Origin: Pontibacter akesuensis
GTDB lineage: Bacteria; Bacteroidota; Bacteroidia; Cytophagales; Hymenobacteraceae
Assembly: GCF_001611675.1 (NCBI RefSeq)
Contig: NZ_CP014766.1
Coordinates: 1,798,001 to 1,862,000, forward strand
Length of the DNA stretch: 64,000 bases
Direction of reading: 5' to 3'
Position 1 is the stretch's first letter, and each line of letters starts with the position of its first letter. Of the stretch, positions 35,395 to 44,692 are shown in pieces. Below the pieces are notes generated by a model. It was not told the DNA's origin, did no database searches, and saw only the letters and a list, made by a program, of their open reading frames with translations. Both the position numbers and the translations under genes were made by a program.

Positions 35395-36303
35395 TCAGAA
35401 TAACTCCCCCTGCACCGGTTGCTGCGTTTTCTTCGGTGGCTTCAGGTCAAAGCCGCATACTTTGTTCAGCCTTTCGATCAGGTACGTGGCCAGCTCAGGG
35501 GCCAGGGTATTGTCCGGTTCGTGCACGAAAAAGTATAGCTGGCGCAAACCGTTGCTGAACCACTCCTGCAGGCGCTCCACCCAGGCATCGATGCGGGTAT
35601 AATCGGTCGGGTGCAGGCCGTTGCCCACAAAGCGGATCATGGCAGAGGGCGTGGTCAGGCGCATGTGCAGCACATCGCGGCGACCGGCCACGTCTGTCAT
35701 CACGGTGCCTACTTTATACTTCTCCAGCACCTCAAACAGCTCCAGGCTGGCCACATTGTCCGTAAACCACCCTTCGTGGCGCAACTCTACGGTGAGCGGA
35801 ATGCTCTCTGGGATGAACTGCAGGAACGCCTCCAGATCCGAGAGCTGCTTTGGGGCAAAGTAGGGCGGCAACTGCAGAAAGGCTTCGCCCAGCTTATCTT
35901 CCAAACCGGCAATCGAGGCACAGAAAGCGGCGGTTACATCCTGAGTGCTGCGCAGGGCGGCTTCATGGCTGATGAGCTGCGGAAACTTGGGGCAGAACTT
36001 GAAGCCCCGTGGCACGGTGTTTCGCCAGCGGTCAATGGTGTCGGGGCTGGGGATGTGGTAGTGCGTGCTGTTGAGCTCGATGGTATCAAATTGCCGGGCA
36101 TACCAGTGCAGCGACTCCTTTTCGGGCATGGCGGCGGGATAGTATTTACCCACCCAGGCTTTGTTTACCCATACCGGTAGCCCCACGTATACCTGCGGCT
36201 TGATATAGCTCCCGGCCTGCTGCAGCAAGGGCAGCGTATCGGGGTGGTTGGGGGGCAGCGCAAAGTCAACGCCGCTGATATCTGCTAGCCTTCCGAAATC
36301 CAT
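35395..36303 (-). CDS. DUF72 (YecE-like) TIM-barrel protein
   Basis: 302 residues. Family blocks: VYVGLPVWVNKAWVGKYYP, FDTIELNSTHYHIP, PRGFKFCPKFP, LPLTVELRHEGWF-like (LTVELRHEGWFTD) and YFFVHEPDN at the C terminus. DUF72 proteins have a TIM-barrel fold related to endonuclease IV-like enzymes; their biochemical role is unknown. Length normal, cytoplasmic, monocistronic. The final 20 residues are Lys/Gln-rich. Convergent with the esterase-family gene. Confidence 0.92.
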   Translation of the reverse strand: MDFGRLADISGVDFALPPNHPDTLPLLQQAGSYIKPQVYVGLPVWVNKAWVGKYYPAAMPEKESLHWYARQFDTIELNSTHYHIPSPDTIDRWRNTVPRGFKFCPKFPQLISHEAALRSTQDVTAAFCASIAGLEDKLGEAFLQLPPYFAPKQLSDLEAFLQFIPESIPLTVELRHEGWFTDNVASLELFEVLEKYKVGTVMTDVAGRRDVLHMRLTTPSAMIRFVGNGLHPTDYTRIDAWVERLQEWFSNGLRQLYFFVHEPDNTLAPELATYLIERLNKVCGFDLKPPKKTQQPVQGELF

Positions 36304-36611
36304 ATGCCTATCTATACTTTAATCTTCCGAAAAAGGCCAGCGCCGCTACAGCCATTTTGCACAGGTTACTGCCACTTCGACCCTAAACTTGACAGATTTT
36401 GCACCTGTTTGGTTTGCAAAAGTGAACTTTTTTCGATATTTTTTATAAGCTATACCTAATATAGCCTCAGCTGCAAAAATATCGCTTTACAGCCGTTAAA
36501 CAAACATTTTTGCATTATCTGACCTACAGCAATTTTAACACATCAGGCTGTATCCCCCTCCACCTTCTGGGCAATAATGGCGTAAAAGGGCTCGTTTAAA
36601 AACAAATTCCG
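36304..36611. other. Divergent spacer between DUF72 and RlpA genes
   Basis: No gene seen. TTTTGCACAGG (from about 36355) and TTTTGCACCTG (from about 36398) form a spaced direct repeat that could be a regulatory site; an A/T-rich stretch follows at 36430-36460. Confidence 0.4.
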
Positions 36612-36619
36612 TACCTTTG
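36612..36619 (+). promoter_or_regulatory. -7 promoter box of rlpA-like gene
   Basis: TACCTTTG fits TAnnTTTG exactly and lies 24 bp before the ATG at 36644. No convincing -33 TTTG. Confidence 0.5.
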
Positions 36620-36643
36620 CCCCTTCACCAACTATTACGTAAT

Positions 36644-37144
36644 ATGAATGATAATAGAAAGTGCTTCTTTTTAACGGTAATCATTTTTCTATTTATTGGC
36701 ATCAGTCAGCCAACAATTGCACAGGATAATGCAGCAAAAGCCGAGACCATAAAAGGCGAGGCATCGTGGTACGGGAGCCGTTACCACGGAAGAAAAACCA
36801 GCAGCGGAGAGCTCTACAACAAGTATGAGATGACCGCCGCACACAAGACACTCCCTTTCGGCACAAGGGTAAAAGTGACCAACCTCGATAACAACGAATC
36901 CGTTATCGTGCGCATCAACGACAGAGGCCCGTTTGTGGGCGACCGCATCATTGATGTATCAGAGGCCGCAGCACGCGAGCTTGAATTTCACAGCCAAGGC
37001 ATCGGACGCGTAAAGATTGAAGTTCTACGCGAGGGAGCCGAACTGGCAACCGCCGCTGGCTTCTCTTTCGATGTCACTTCTTTTGCTGGCAGCAGCATGA
37101 TGGCTTCCGACGTAGACACGGACTTGGCCAACAGCAGAAACTAA
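36644..37144 (+). CDS. rlpA: RlpA-family septal ring lytic transglycosylase-like protein
   Basis: About 166 residues from the ATG at 36644 (the frame extends to a TTG at 36617, but MNDNRKCFFLTVIIFLFIG starts a proper signal sequence). Double-psi beta-barrel with the RlpA hallmarks GEASWYGSRYHGRKTSSGE, AAHKTLPFGTRVKVTNL, VIVRINDRGPF and IIDVSEAAAREL. No SPOR domain, as in many Bacteroidota RlpA proteins; not a lipoprotein here, since no lipobox Cys follows the hydrophobic segment. Family members cut or bind naked glycan strands of peptidoglycan. Own promoter box and terminator. Confidence 0.93.
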   Translation: MNDNRKCFFLTVIIFLFIGISQPTIAQDNAAKAETIKGEASWYGSRYHGRKTSSGELYNKYEMTAAHKTLPFGTRVKVTNLDNNESVIVRINDRGPFVGDRIIDVSEAAARELEFHSQGIGRVKIEVLREGAELATAAGFSFDVTSFAGSSMMASDVDTDLANSRN

Positions 37145-37196
37145 CATGGGCAGAGGCGCTCCCGCCTTTCCTGAACCTCCTGATTTTTTAAAATAG

Positions 37197-37240
37197 AGCA
37201 AAAGCGCAAAGCCAGCAGTGGCTTTGCGCTTTTGCTTTTT
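37197..37240. terminator. Terminator after rlpA-like gene
   Basis: Perfect 18-bp arms 37197-37214 and 37219-37236 with a GCAG loop (core GCGCAAAGCCA), followed by Ts. Confidence 0.93.
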
Positions 37241-37395
37241 ATGCCCTTGCCTTTGGTAGGGCAGCAGCGGCCATTCATCTATAAAATCCCCTGTTTTGGC
37301 TGATAATGGAAGTTTATACTTTGATAAGCAAAACAGAATGGCTATACTTAGTTACCCAAACTAAATGCTTTAAACTGTAACTAACCTAAAATACC

Positions 37396-39042
37396 TTGAA
37401 ACGACGAAACTTCCTTGAGTTATCGGCGCTGGGCTTCGGTGGCTTAATGCTGCCTTCTATTCCGGTGTTCGGCGATATCATCGCCCCAGAAAGAGCACTA
37501 GAGACCATAGACCCGGCGCTGAAGAAAAGACTGGCTGATGTGGCCTTGAACACAGCCAAGTCGAAAGGCGCCTCATACGCCGATGTACGCATTGGCCGTT
37601 ACCTGCAGCAGTACGTGTTCACCCGCGAGAAGCAGGTGCAGAACATCGTGAACGCTGAGTCGTTTGGTGTGGGCGTGCGTGTGCTGGCTAACGGCACCTG
37701 GGGCTTTGCCGCTACCTCTGATGTATCAGACAAGGGCGTAGCCAAGGCCGCCGACCAGGCCGTAGCCATTGCCAAAGCCAACGCCAAGTTACAGAAAGAG
37801 CCGGTGCAACTGGCTCCGGTGAAGGGCTTCGGCGAAGTAAGCTGGCGCACCCCAATTCAGAAAAACGCTTTTGAAGTACCCGTAGGAGAGAAAGCAGACC
37901 TGCTGCTCGCCGCCAACGCCGCCGCAATGGCCAATGGCGCCAACTTCGTAAACTCAGCCTTGTTTCAGGTAAACGAGCAGAAATACTTTGCCTCTACCGA
38001 GGGCTCTTACATCGACCAGGACATCCACCGCATCTGGCCAAACTTTACGGTTACGGTGGTAGACAAGGCCTCTGGCAAGTTCAAAACCCGCGAGGCGTTA
38101 AGCGCACCGATGGGCATGGGCTATGAGTACATGAACCCTAAGGCTGCCGAGAAAATTAAAGGACCGGAAGGCACGGGCCTCACCGGCTACCGCAACGCCT
38201 ACGATATGCTGGAAGACGCCGCCCTGGCTGCCAAGCAGGCGAAAGAGAAACTGACGGCCAAGTCGGTGATGGCGGGCAAGTATGATTTGGTGCTCGACCC
38301 GAACCACCTTGGCCTCACCATACACGAATCGGTGGGCCACCCACTCGAACTCGACCGTGTGCTGGGTTACGAAGCAAATTATGCCGGTACTTCCTTTGCC
38401 ACGCTGGATAAGTGGAAAGGCAAAGACTTTAAGTATGGCTCAGATAAGGTGAACATCTTCGCTGACAAAATACAGCCGGGCTCTTTGGGCTATGTAGGCT
38501 GGGATGACGAAGGCGTGAAGACGAAGAAGTGGGATCTGATCAAAGACGGCGTGCTGGTGAACTACCAAGCCATCCGCGACCAGGCGCACATTATCAACGA
38601 AGACGAATCGCACGGTTGCGCCTACGCCGACAACTGGAGCTCTGTGCAGTTCCAGCGCATGCCAAATGTATCGCTGGCACCGGGCAAGGAGAAGAAGAAC
38701 GTAGACCAGCTGATTGCCGGAGTAGACAAAGGCATTTACATCGCAGGCCGTGGCTCCTACTCCATCGACCAGCAGCGCTACAACTTCCAGTTTGGCGGCA
38801 CTACCTTCCACGAGATCAAGAACGGCAAGATCGTTGGTCCGCTCGAGGACGTGGCGTACCAGAGCAACACCCAGGAATTCTGGAACTCCTGCGCCGACAT
38901 GTGCGACGAGAGCGATTACCGTCTCTTCGGCTCGTTCTTCGACGGCAAAGGCCAGCCTAGCCAGGTTAGCGCTGTATCGCATGGTTCCGCCCATACCCGT
39001 TTCAACGGCGTGAACGTGATTAACACGGCGCGAAAAATTTAG
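37396..39042 (+). CDS. tldD: TldD-family metalloprotease subunit with Tat-like signal
   Basis: 548 residues beginning at TTG 37396 (no ATG fits). N terminus KRRNFLELSALGFGGLMLPS looks like a twin-arginine signal (RRNFLE plus a hydrophobic stretch). The metal-binding motif HESVGH (His310, Glu311, His315) is intact within LTIHESVGHPLELDRVLGYE. TldD/TldE heterodimers are proteases that trim partly unfolded peptides through the inner cavity, for instance in microcin B17 maturation and CcdA turnover. The partner gene follows after 30 bp. In this lineage TldD/TldE genes are commonly near DUF4159-MoxR-DUF58 genes, as here. Export by Tat is inference from the motif. Confidence 0.93.
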   Translation: MKRRNFLELSALGFGGLMLPSIPVFGDIIAPERALETIDPALKKRLADVALNTAKSKGASYADVRIGRYLQQYVFTREKQVQNIVNAESFGVGVRVLANGTWGFAATSDVSDKGVAKAADQAVAIAKANAKLQKEPVQLAPVKGFGEVSWRTPIQKNAFEVPVGEKADLLLAANAAAMANGANFVNSALFQVNEQKYFASTEGSYIDQDIHRIWPNFTVTVVDKASGKFKTREALSAPMGMGYEYMNPKAAEKIKGPEGTGLTGYRNAYDMLEDAALAAKQAKEKLTAKSVMAGKYDLVLDPNHLGLTIHESVGHPLELDRVLGYEANYAGTSFATLDKWKGKDFKYGSDKVNIFADKIQPGSLGYVGWDDEGVKTKKWDLIKDGVLVNYQAIRDQAHIINEDESHGCAYADNWSSVQFQRMPNVSLAPGKEKKNVDQLIAGVDKGIYIAGRGSYSIDQQRYNFQFGGTTFHEIKNGKIVGPLEDVAYQSNTQEFWNSCADMCDESDYRLFGSFFDGKGQPSQVSAVSHGSAHTRFNGVNVINTARKI

Positions 39043-39072
39043 TCTTTCACCTTCTAATGAGCATGAATTAAA

Positions 39073-40389
39073 ATGGCAATATTAAGTAAAGAAGAAGCTC
39101 AGGCGATACTCAAGAAGGCGCTGGGTTTTTCAAAGGCTGACGAGTGTGAGATCACGCTCACCGGCAACGTAGGCGGGAACATTCGCTATGCCAGAAACGA
39201 GGTATCTACCAGCGGCGCTGAGGAGAACGTGTCGATGGCCGTGGAATCCCGCTTCGGCAAGCGCTCTGGCGTGGCCACCATCAACGAGTTCGACGATAAA
39301 TCACTGGAAAAAGTGATTCGCCGCTCAGAGGAAACTGCGCGCCTGGCACCGGAGAGCCCGGAGTATGTGGAGTTGCTCGGCCCCCAGAAGTATAACACCA
39401 CCAAATCGCACTTCGAAAGTACAGCCAATATCAACCCCGCTTACCGCGCTGACGCGGCCGCCAAAAGTATAAAGGCTGCTGCCGACAAAGGCCTGACAGC
39501 CGCTGGCTTCCTGGAGCACTACACCAACTTTGTAGCGAAGATGAACAACAAAGGGCTGTTCGCTTACCACCCGTCTACCATTGTTGACTTCTCCGTAACC
39601 ATGCGCACCGACGACGGCACCGGCTCTGGCTATGTGACCCAGGACTTTAGTGACGTAACTAAGCTGGACACGGGCAAAGCCTCTCAGATAGCGGCCGAGA
39701 AAGCCGCAAACTCAAAAAACGCCAGAGCACTGGAGCCGGGCAAGTATACCGTTATTCTGGAACCCGCTGCCTCAATAGACCTGATCCAGAACATGTTCGG
39801 CAACATGGACCAGCGCAGCGCCGAAGAAGGCCGTAGCTTCCTGAGCAAGTCCGGAGGCAAGACCAAAGTTGGTGAAAAGCTGGTAGATGAGCGCATCACA
39901 GTTTACTCAGACCCGAACCATGCGGATGTGCCTACGGCACCGTTCGCTGCCGATGGTAGACCGCAGCAGAAGGTGGTATGGATAGACAAAGGCGTGGTGA
40001 AGAACCTGTACAACACCCGCTACTGGGCCTCTAACAAAGGTGCCGTGTCTACGCCTCCTCCGGGAAACATGATCATGGAGGGCGGCAACATGAGCCTCGA
40101 AGACATGATTAAAGGCACCAAGCGCGGCATACTTGTAACGCGCCTGTGGTACATCCGCACTGTAGATCCGCAGACGCTGCTTTACACCGGCCTTACGCGC
40201 GACGGTACGTTCTACATCGAGAATGGCAAGATCATGTACCCGGTTAAGAACTTCCGCTTTAACGAGAGCCCGGTGATCATGCTCAACAACCTCGATGCGC
40301 TAGGCAAGCCACAGCGCATCAGCGGCAGCATGGTACCCCCGATGCGCATCCGCGACTTTACGTTCACAAGCTTGTCTGATGCGGTGTAA
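39073..40389 (+). CDS. pmbA: TldE/PmbA-family partner subunit
   Basis: 438 residues. TldE/PmbA fold: RYARNEVSTSGAEENVSMAV near the N terminus, FSVTMRTDDGTGSGY, and the C-terminal YTGLTRDGTFYIENGKIMYPVKNFRFNES. It has no HExxxH motif, as expected of the non-catalytic half of the heterodimer. Unlike the TldD product it shows no export signal (starts MAILSKEEAQAILKKAL). Co-transcribed with tldD (30 bp). A terminator-like hairpin follows at 40410-40444, so the Bat-like group downstream probably has its own start. Confidence 0.93.
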   Translation: MAILSKEEAQAILKKALGFSKADECEITLTGNVGGNIRYARNEVSTSGAEENVSMAVESRFGKRSGVATINEFDDKSLEKVIRRSEETARLAPESPEYVELLGPQKYNTTKSHFESTANINPAYRADAAAKSIKAAADKGLTAAGFLEHYTNFVAKMNNKGLFAYHPSTIVDFSVTMRTDDGTGSGYVTQDFSDVTKLDTGKASQIAAEKAANSKNARALEPGKYTVILEPAASIDLIQNMFGNMDQRSAEEGRSFLSKSGGKTKVGEKLVDERITVYSDPNHADVPTAPFAADGRPQQKVVWIDKGVVKNLYNTRYWASNKGAVSTPPPGNMIMEGGNMSLEDMIKGTKRGILVTRLWYIRTVDPQTLLYTGLTRDGTFYIENGKIMYPVKNFRFNESPVIMLNNLDALGKPQRISGSMVPPMRIRDFTFTSLSDAV

Positions 40390-40409
40390 TAACTGCTGAC
40401 TTATACTTT

Positions 40410-40444
40410 GAATGCCGTATGCAGCACCGCTGTGTGCGGCATTC
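40410..40444 (+). terminator. Terminator after tldD-pmbA
   Basis: GAATGCCG (40410-40417) pairs with CGGCATTC (40437-40444) across a GC-rich loop and is followed by ATTTTC. It overlaps the upstream part of the DUF4159 frame, which argues that the true DUF4159 start is later. Confidence 0.7.
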
Positions 40445-40476
40445 ATTTTCATACCTTAATTGATTACGAACACCCT

Positions 40477-41094
40477 GTGCTACCTTTCACTTTCGTCAGA
40501 CTACAGTACCGCTCCGGCAATTGGGATACCGACCCCCGTATGCCGAGCAACCTGCTGCATTCGCTTATACAGTACACCAAGGTGGAGGTAAACGAGCATG
40601 AGAAAGTGGTGCCTCTGGATAGTGCGCAGCTATTTAACTATCCCTTCAGCTATCTAAGCGGGCACAAACTGGTGCAGTTTAACCAGAAAGAGCGGCAGAA
40701 CTTCGAGACCTACGTGCGCAACGGCGGCTTTGTCTTCGTGGATGATTGCAACCACGACGTAGATGGCCTTTTTGCCCGTTCCTTTGAAGAGCAGATGCGG
40801 CAGATATTTGGCGCTAACGCGCTTAAAAAACTCCCGAACAGCCACAAACTGTACAAGTCCTTTTTCACCTTTGATGAAGGGCCACCCACAACTTCCTTCG
40901 AATTGAACGGCTGGGGCGATGACTTGGTGCACGATTACCTAAAGGCTATAGAAATAGACGGCCGCATCGCCGTGCTCTACAGCAACAAAGACTACGGCTG
41001 CGAGTGGGACTACGATTTCCGGAACAAGCGCTGGCTAGCCGAAGACAACACCAAGTTCGGCGTGAACATTATTATGTATGCGCTGATGAGTTAA
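40477..41094 (+). CDS. DUF4159 domain protein
   Basis: About 205 residues from the GTG at 40477 (VLPFTFVRLQYRSG). The frame is open back to a TTG at 40408, but that part is the terminator hairpin of tldD-pmbA and encodes no plausible domain. DUF4159 features: FTFVRLQYRSGNWDTDPRMP at the start, LVQFNQKERQNFETYVRNGG, FVFVDDCNHD, and the C-terminal YGCEWDYDFRNKRWLAED. Related to class I glutamine amidotransferase-like folds and regularly found beside MoxR/DUF58 genes in Bacteroidota. No signal peptide: cytoplasmic. Function unknown. Confidence 0.85.
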   Translation: MLPFTFVRLQYRSGNWDTDPRMPSNLLHSLIQYTKVEVNEHEKVVPLDSAQLFNYPFSYLSGHKLVQFNQKERQNFETYVRNGGFVFVDDCNHDVDGLFARSFEEQMRQIFGANALKKLPNSHKLYKSFFTFDEGPPTTSFELNGWGDDLVHDYLKAIEIDGRIAVLYSNKDYGCEWDYDFRNKRWLAEDNTKFGVNIIMYALMS

Positions 41095-41165
41095 TTCAAG
41101 ATGAGTAATGAGTGATAAATATTATTTGCCTACTACAACAAGATAAACTAGCCAAGTGCACGTTT

Positions 41166-41248
41166 GACGATTTTTTGTTTGGGCGTTCTGCGAGTTCAAA
41201 ATCGTCTTGATTCTTTTGCTTACTTTTCTCATCAAGGAGAAAAGTAAG
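41166..41248 (+). repeat. Interspersed repeat with two perfect stems
   Basis: GACGATTTT (41166-41174) pairs with AAAATCGTC (41198-41206), and CTTACTTTTCTC (41219-41230) with GAGAAAAGTAAG (41237-41248), followed by GCCCCGCCGGCGAGGCG. Elements with this TTACTTTT..AAAAGTAA hairpin are widespread in Bacteroidota. It lies between the DUF4159 and MoxR genes. Confidence 0.75.
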
Positions 41249-41340
41249 GCCCCGCCGGCGAGGCGAGCTATGGAACAAATTGGGTTGAACTAGAAAAAGC
41301 TTCAACAACGAAGCTTTGAGTCATTATTCATTAAAAAGAC

Positions 41341-42336
41341 GTGACTGAACAAGACATAAACCACCTGCTTGGCAAACTACCAAAGCTAAAGCAGGAAATA
41401 CAGAAGATAATTGTAGGCCAGGAGGAGGTGCTGGACGAGGTGCTGATCACGCTGCTGGCAGGAGGCCACGGTTTGCTGGAGGGCGTGCCGGGGCTGGCTA
41501 AAACTTTACTCGTGCGCACCCTAAGCAGCGCCATGGACCTGGGCTTTCGCCGCATCCAGTTCACGCCCGACCTGATGCCTACCGACATTTTGGGAACCGA
41601 AGTGCTGGAGGAGGATCATGCCACCGGGAAGCGCTTCTTCAAGTTTAACGAGGGACCGATCTTCTCCAACATCGTGCTGGCCGATGAGATAAACCGCACG
41701 CCGCCCAAAACACAGGCAGCCCTGCTGGAGGCGATGCAGGAGCACGAAGTAACCTACGCCGGCACAACCTACTCGTTGCCACGACCCTTCTTCCTGCTGG
41801 CTACCCAAAACCCCATTGAGCAGGCTGGCACTTATCCATTGCCCGAGGCGCAACTCGACCGCTTCCTGCTTTTCATCAAAATCAAGTACCCAACCGAGCA
41901 GGAGGAGCTAAACATACTGGCCAATACCACCGGCACCCGGCAGGCACAGGTGCAGCCAAGTATAAGCGGCGAGGAAGTGCTGCAGTTACGCCAACTGGTG
42001 CGGGAGGTAAGCATCAGCGAAGAATTACTTAGCTACGTCAACCACCTCGTGCGCGCTACCCGCCCCGACACCACCACCGTAAATTTCATAAAAACCTACT
42101 GCCGCTGGGGCGCCGGGCCGCGTGCCGGACAGGCACTTATACTTACTTCCAAGGCTAGGGCACTGTTGCACGGTCGTTTTGCCGTAACGGCAGATGATGT
42201 TCGGGTGATGGCTTACCCTGTACTGCGCCACCGCGTGCTGGTCAACTTCACCGCTGAGGCAGAGCGCATTACCCCCGACAGAGTGGTGGATGAGTTGCTG
42301 CAAAGTATAACGCTGCCAAAGGCGGTGCTAGTGTAG
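41341..42336 (+). CDS. MoxR-family AAA+ ATPase
   Basis: 331 residues, GTG start at 41341. AAA_3-type core: Walker A GVPGLAKT, Walker B VLADEINRTPPKTQAALLEAM, sensor region ATQNPIEQAGTYPLPEAQLDRF, and a C-terminal lid (VMAYPVLRHRVLVNF). MoxR ATPases act as chaperones for VWA/DUF58 partners and metal-centre or envelope assembly. The DUF58 partner is next, but 620 bp away because repeat copy B lies between them. Cytoplasmic, full length. Confidence 0.95.
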   Translation: MTEQDINHLLGKLPKLKQEIQKIIVGQEEVLDEVLITLLAGGHGLLEGVPGLAKTLLVRTLSSAMDLGFRRIQFTPDLMPTDILGTEVLEEDHATGKRFFKFNEGPIFSNIVLADEINRTPPKTQAALLEAMQEHEVTYAGTTYSLPRPFFLLATQNPIEQAGTYPLPEAQLDRFLLFIKIKYPTEQEELNILANTTGTRQAQVQPSISGEEVLQLRQLVREVSISEELLSYVNHLVRATRPDTTTVNFIKTYCRWGAGPRAGQALILTSKARALLHGRFAVTADDVRVMAYPVLRHRVLVNFTAEAERITPDRVVDELLQSITLPKAVLV

Positions 42337-42420
42337 CCCTGCGGGCAATTAGGAATGAAGAATAGGTAGATATTCGTGTATGCTGAAGGCCAGATTTCAT
42401 AGCTGCAGTTTTCGCATGAA

Positions 42421-42797
42421 CATCCCCCTACCCCCTTCAAAGGGGGACTTGGCCCTCCCCAGCCCTCCCCTAGAAACAGGGGAGAGAGTTTAGTTGAAGC
42501 TCCGTCAGCAGCGGCTATCTGAACCGATTCCAGTCCTTGGGTTGAGCGCCTTTGGAGTTTTTCGGTCCCGCTGGAGGCGGGATTGCAAAGCGAAGCGAGC
42601 AAAGAAAAGGTCCCAGCGCGATGCCCGAGGACGGGGCCCCGCGGCCGTGAACGCTCCAAAGTATGAGGTGCAAAGAGTGGTATTTGGGAACTAGAGGATG
42701 AAGGGTAGCTAGGAAAGTTAGCCTGTTCGGAGTTGCGAATGCAACAGCTATAGAAGTATGGCGGGGGCAGTCAACAGCACAAGCGGACACTTGCGCC
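42421..42797 (+). repeat. Composite interspersed repeat, copy B
   Basis: Same blocks, order and strand as copy A. The outer stem is 42533-42541 with 42624-42632. The central hairpin is TCCCGC-TGGAG-GCGGGA (42566-42582), different in sequence from copies A and C but still paired. An extra C/G-rich dyad (CCCTAGAAACAGGGGAG) is inserted near 42468. It separates moxR from its DUF58 partner; no gene is seen in 42337-42958. Further AAGTATA words follow at 42824 and 42847. Confidence 0.88.
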
Positions 42798-42958
42798 TGG
42801 GAATGTATCAAGTGTGGCTTCAACAAGTATAGCCACCGCTAAACAAGTATGGCCTTTCAAGCCAGTTGAGTTACAAACTCGACACCATACCAGGACACAA
42901 GGCTGAAGACTTGCACCAGGCAAATAAGATTCCCTGGCTCCGACCAGAACAATAAATA

Positions 42959-43858
42959 ATGGCAGACAACGCAAATAAATTCATCGACCCGAAGGTCCTG
43001 GCGACTATCAAGAACCTGCCGCTACTGGCTAAAACAGTAGTGGAAGGCTTTTTGGCGGGGCAGAACCAGAGCTTGCGGCGCGGCGCGGGGTTGGAATTCA
43101 GCCAGTACCGCAGTTACCAGCCGGGAGATGATTTGCGGCAGCTCGACTGGAAGATGTTTGCCCGCTCCGACCGCTACTACATTCGTGAGGCCGAGGTAGA
43201 CACGAACATCACCGTGCGGTTTATATTGGATGGCAGCGCTTCGATGGGGCATGAAGACGGGAACGGCATCAGCAAAATGGACTATGCGCGTTTCCTGGTG
43301 GCTTCGCTGGCGTACCTGGCTACTACGCAAGGCGATGCGGTGGGTTTGTACGTGCTGCACGAAAACCAGCTGATCAACCTCACGCCCCGCTCCGATAACA
43401 TGCACCTGCAGCGCTTCTGGCACCAGCTCACCGAAGTAAAACCGCAGGGGAAGTTTCCGGACGCGCAAGCAGCCGCCAACCTGTTTGCAGACCGACGGCA
43501 GAAAGAGCTGACGGTGTTTCTGACGGATCTGTATGAGCAGGAGGCGGAGATAACCGATTTGCTTTTCAAGTTGGGCGCGCAGCGGCACGAGTTGCTGCTA
43601 TTTCACCTGATGAGCCGGAACGAACTCGAATTTGCGTATGACGGCACCCTGACATTTGAGGACCTGGAGACGGGACAGACGCTGCAGGTAAGCACTTCCA
43701 CCCAGCGTAATACTTATTTGCAGCGGCTACAGGAGTGGCTGACCACAACCGAACGCGAGATGCGCAACCGCCAGATTGTCTACAACCAGTTTATCTCTGA
43801 TGAACCGCTGGACAAAGCCCTACGGACTTTCCTGCAGCAACGGCTGGCGCATATTTGA
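42959..43858 (+). CDS. DUF58 domain protein (VWA-like)
   Basis: 299 residues. DUF58 core: GLEFSQYRSYQPGDDLRQLDWKM-type block (FSQYRSYQPGDDLRQLDWK), DGSASMGHEDG with a MIDAS-like DxSxS, and a VWA-type second half ending LRTFLQQRLAHI. These soluble proteins work with MoxR ATPases and BatA-type membrane VWA proteins in the bat (Bacteroides aerotolerance)-like systems. Start ATG at 42959 (MADNANKFIDPKVLATI) is the family's normal start. Upstream spacer is filled with repeat copy B. Confidence 0.94.
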   Translation: MADNANKFIDPKVLATIKNLPLLAKTVVEGFLAGQNQSLRRGAGLEFSQYRSYQPGDDLRQLDWKMFARSDRYYIREAEVDTNITVRFILDGSASMGHEDGNGISKMDYARFLVASLAYLATTQGDAVGLYVLHENQLINLTPRSDNMHLQRFWHQLTEVKPQGKFPDAQAAANLFADRRQKELTVFLTDLYEQEAEITDLLFKLGAQRHELLLFHLMSRNELEFAYDGTLTFEDLETGQTLQVSTSTQRNTYLQRLQEWLTTTEREMRNRQIVYNQFISDEPLDKALRTFLQQRLAHI

Positions 43859-43946
43859 TTATTAATAATTGAATAACTGATTAATGAATCAGGCATTGAC
43901 AAAGGAAAAATCTTATGTCTTACGTCCTGATACTTGTGTCTAGAAA

Positions 43947-44681
43947 ATGAAAGACAACTTCTCCGGCCACGCGGCCGACTACGCGAAATACCGGCCAGAG
44001 TACCCGCAGGAACTGATCACCTACCTGGTCAGCCTGGCTCCTGCGCACCAACTCGCCTGGGACTGCGCCACCGGCAACGGACAGGTGGCAGGCATGCTGT
44101 CGGCATATTTTGCGGAAGTAGTCGCCACAGATATTTCAGAAAAGCAGCTTCAGAACGCGGTGCAGCAGCCGAACATCACCTATAAAGTGGAGCAGGCCGA
44201 GCAGTCGTCGCTGGCAGATGCTTCCGTGGATTTGGTGGTTGTGGCGCAGGCGGTGCATTGGTTTGAATTTGAAAAGTTTTACCAGCAGGTGAAGCGCGTG
44301 CTGCGGCAGGAGGGTGTGCTAGCGCTAATCGGGTATGGCCTGATTCATATCAACCCTGCTGTGGATGAGGTGATTCAGAAGCTGTATGGTGGAATTCTGG
44401 AAGGCTATTGGGACCCGGAGCGCCGTTACATCGACGAGGCCTACCGTACAATTCCTTTTCCATTTCAGGAGCTGGACATGCCGCCTTTTGAAATCAAGTA
44501 TAATTGGACATTGGAGACCCTGCTGGGCTACCTGAACACGTGGTCGGCGGTGAAGCATTATGAGCGGCAGCAGGGACAAAACCCGGTACAACTGATCGAG
44601 CAGGAGCTTCGGGAGAAATGGGGCCAGCAGAAGCAGCAGGAAGTAAAATTCAACATCATCGCTAGAATAGGCAAAGTATAG
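43947..44681 (+). CDS. Class I SAM-dependent methyltransferase
   Basis: 244 residues. Motif I WDCATGNGQVAGML, motif II-like VVATDISEKQL, post-motif DLVVVAQAVHWFEFEKFY. The opening FSGHAADYAKYRPEYPQEL and AVHWF belong to the trans-aconitate/ubiquinone-type small-molecule methyltransferases (Methyltransf_11). It lies inside the Bat-like group on the same strand but has no evident role in it; 88 bp upstream and 82 bp downstream spacers suggest an insertion in the gene order. Substrate unknown. Confidence 0.9.
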   Translation: MKDNFSGHAADYAKYRPEYPQELITYLVSLAPAHQLAWDCATGNGQVAGMLSAYFAEVVATDISEKQLQNAVQQPNITYKVEQAEQSSLADASVDLVVVAQAVHWFEFEKFYQQVKRVLRQEGVLALIGYGLIHINPAVDEVIQKLYGGILEGYWDPERRYIDEAYRTIPFPFQELDMPPFEIKYNWTLETLLGYLNTWSAVKHYERQQGQNPVQLIEQELREKWGQQKQQEVKFNIIARIGKV

Positions 44682-44692
44682 CTATCGAAATT

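Noticed and set aside
40408..40476. TTG at 40408 as start of the DUF4159 protein
   Set aside because: The first 20 codons coincide with a terminator hairpin and do not resemble the domain; the GTG at 40477 is directly before the domain.
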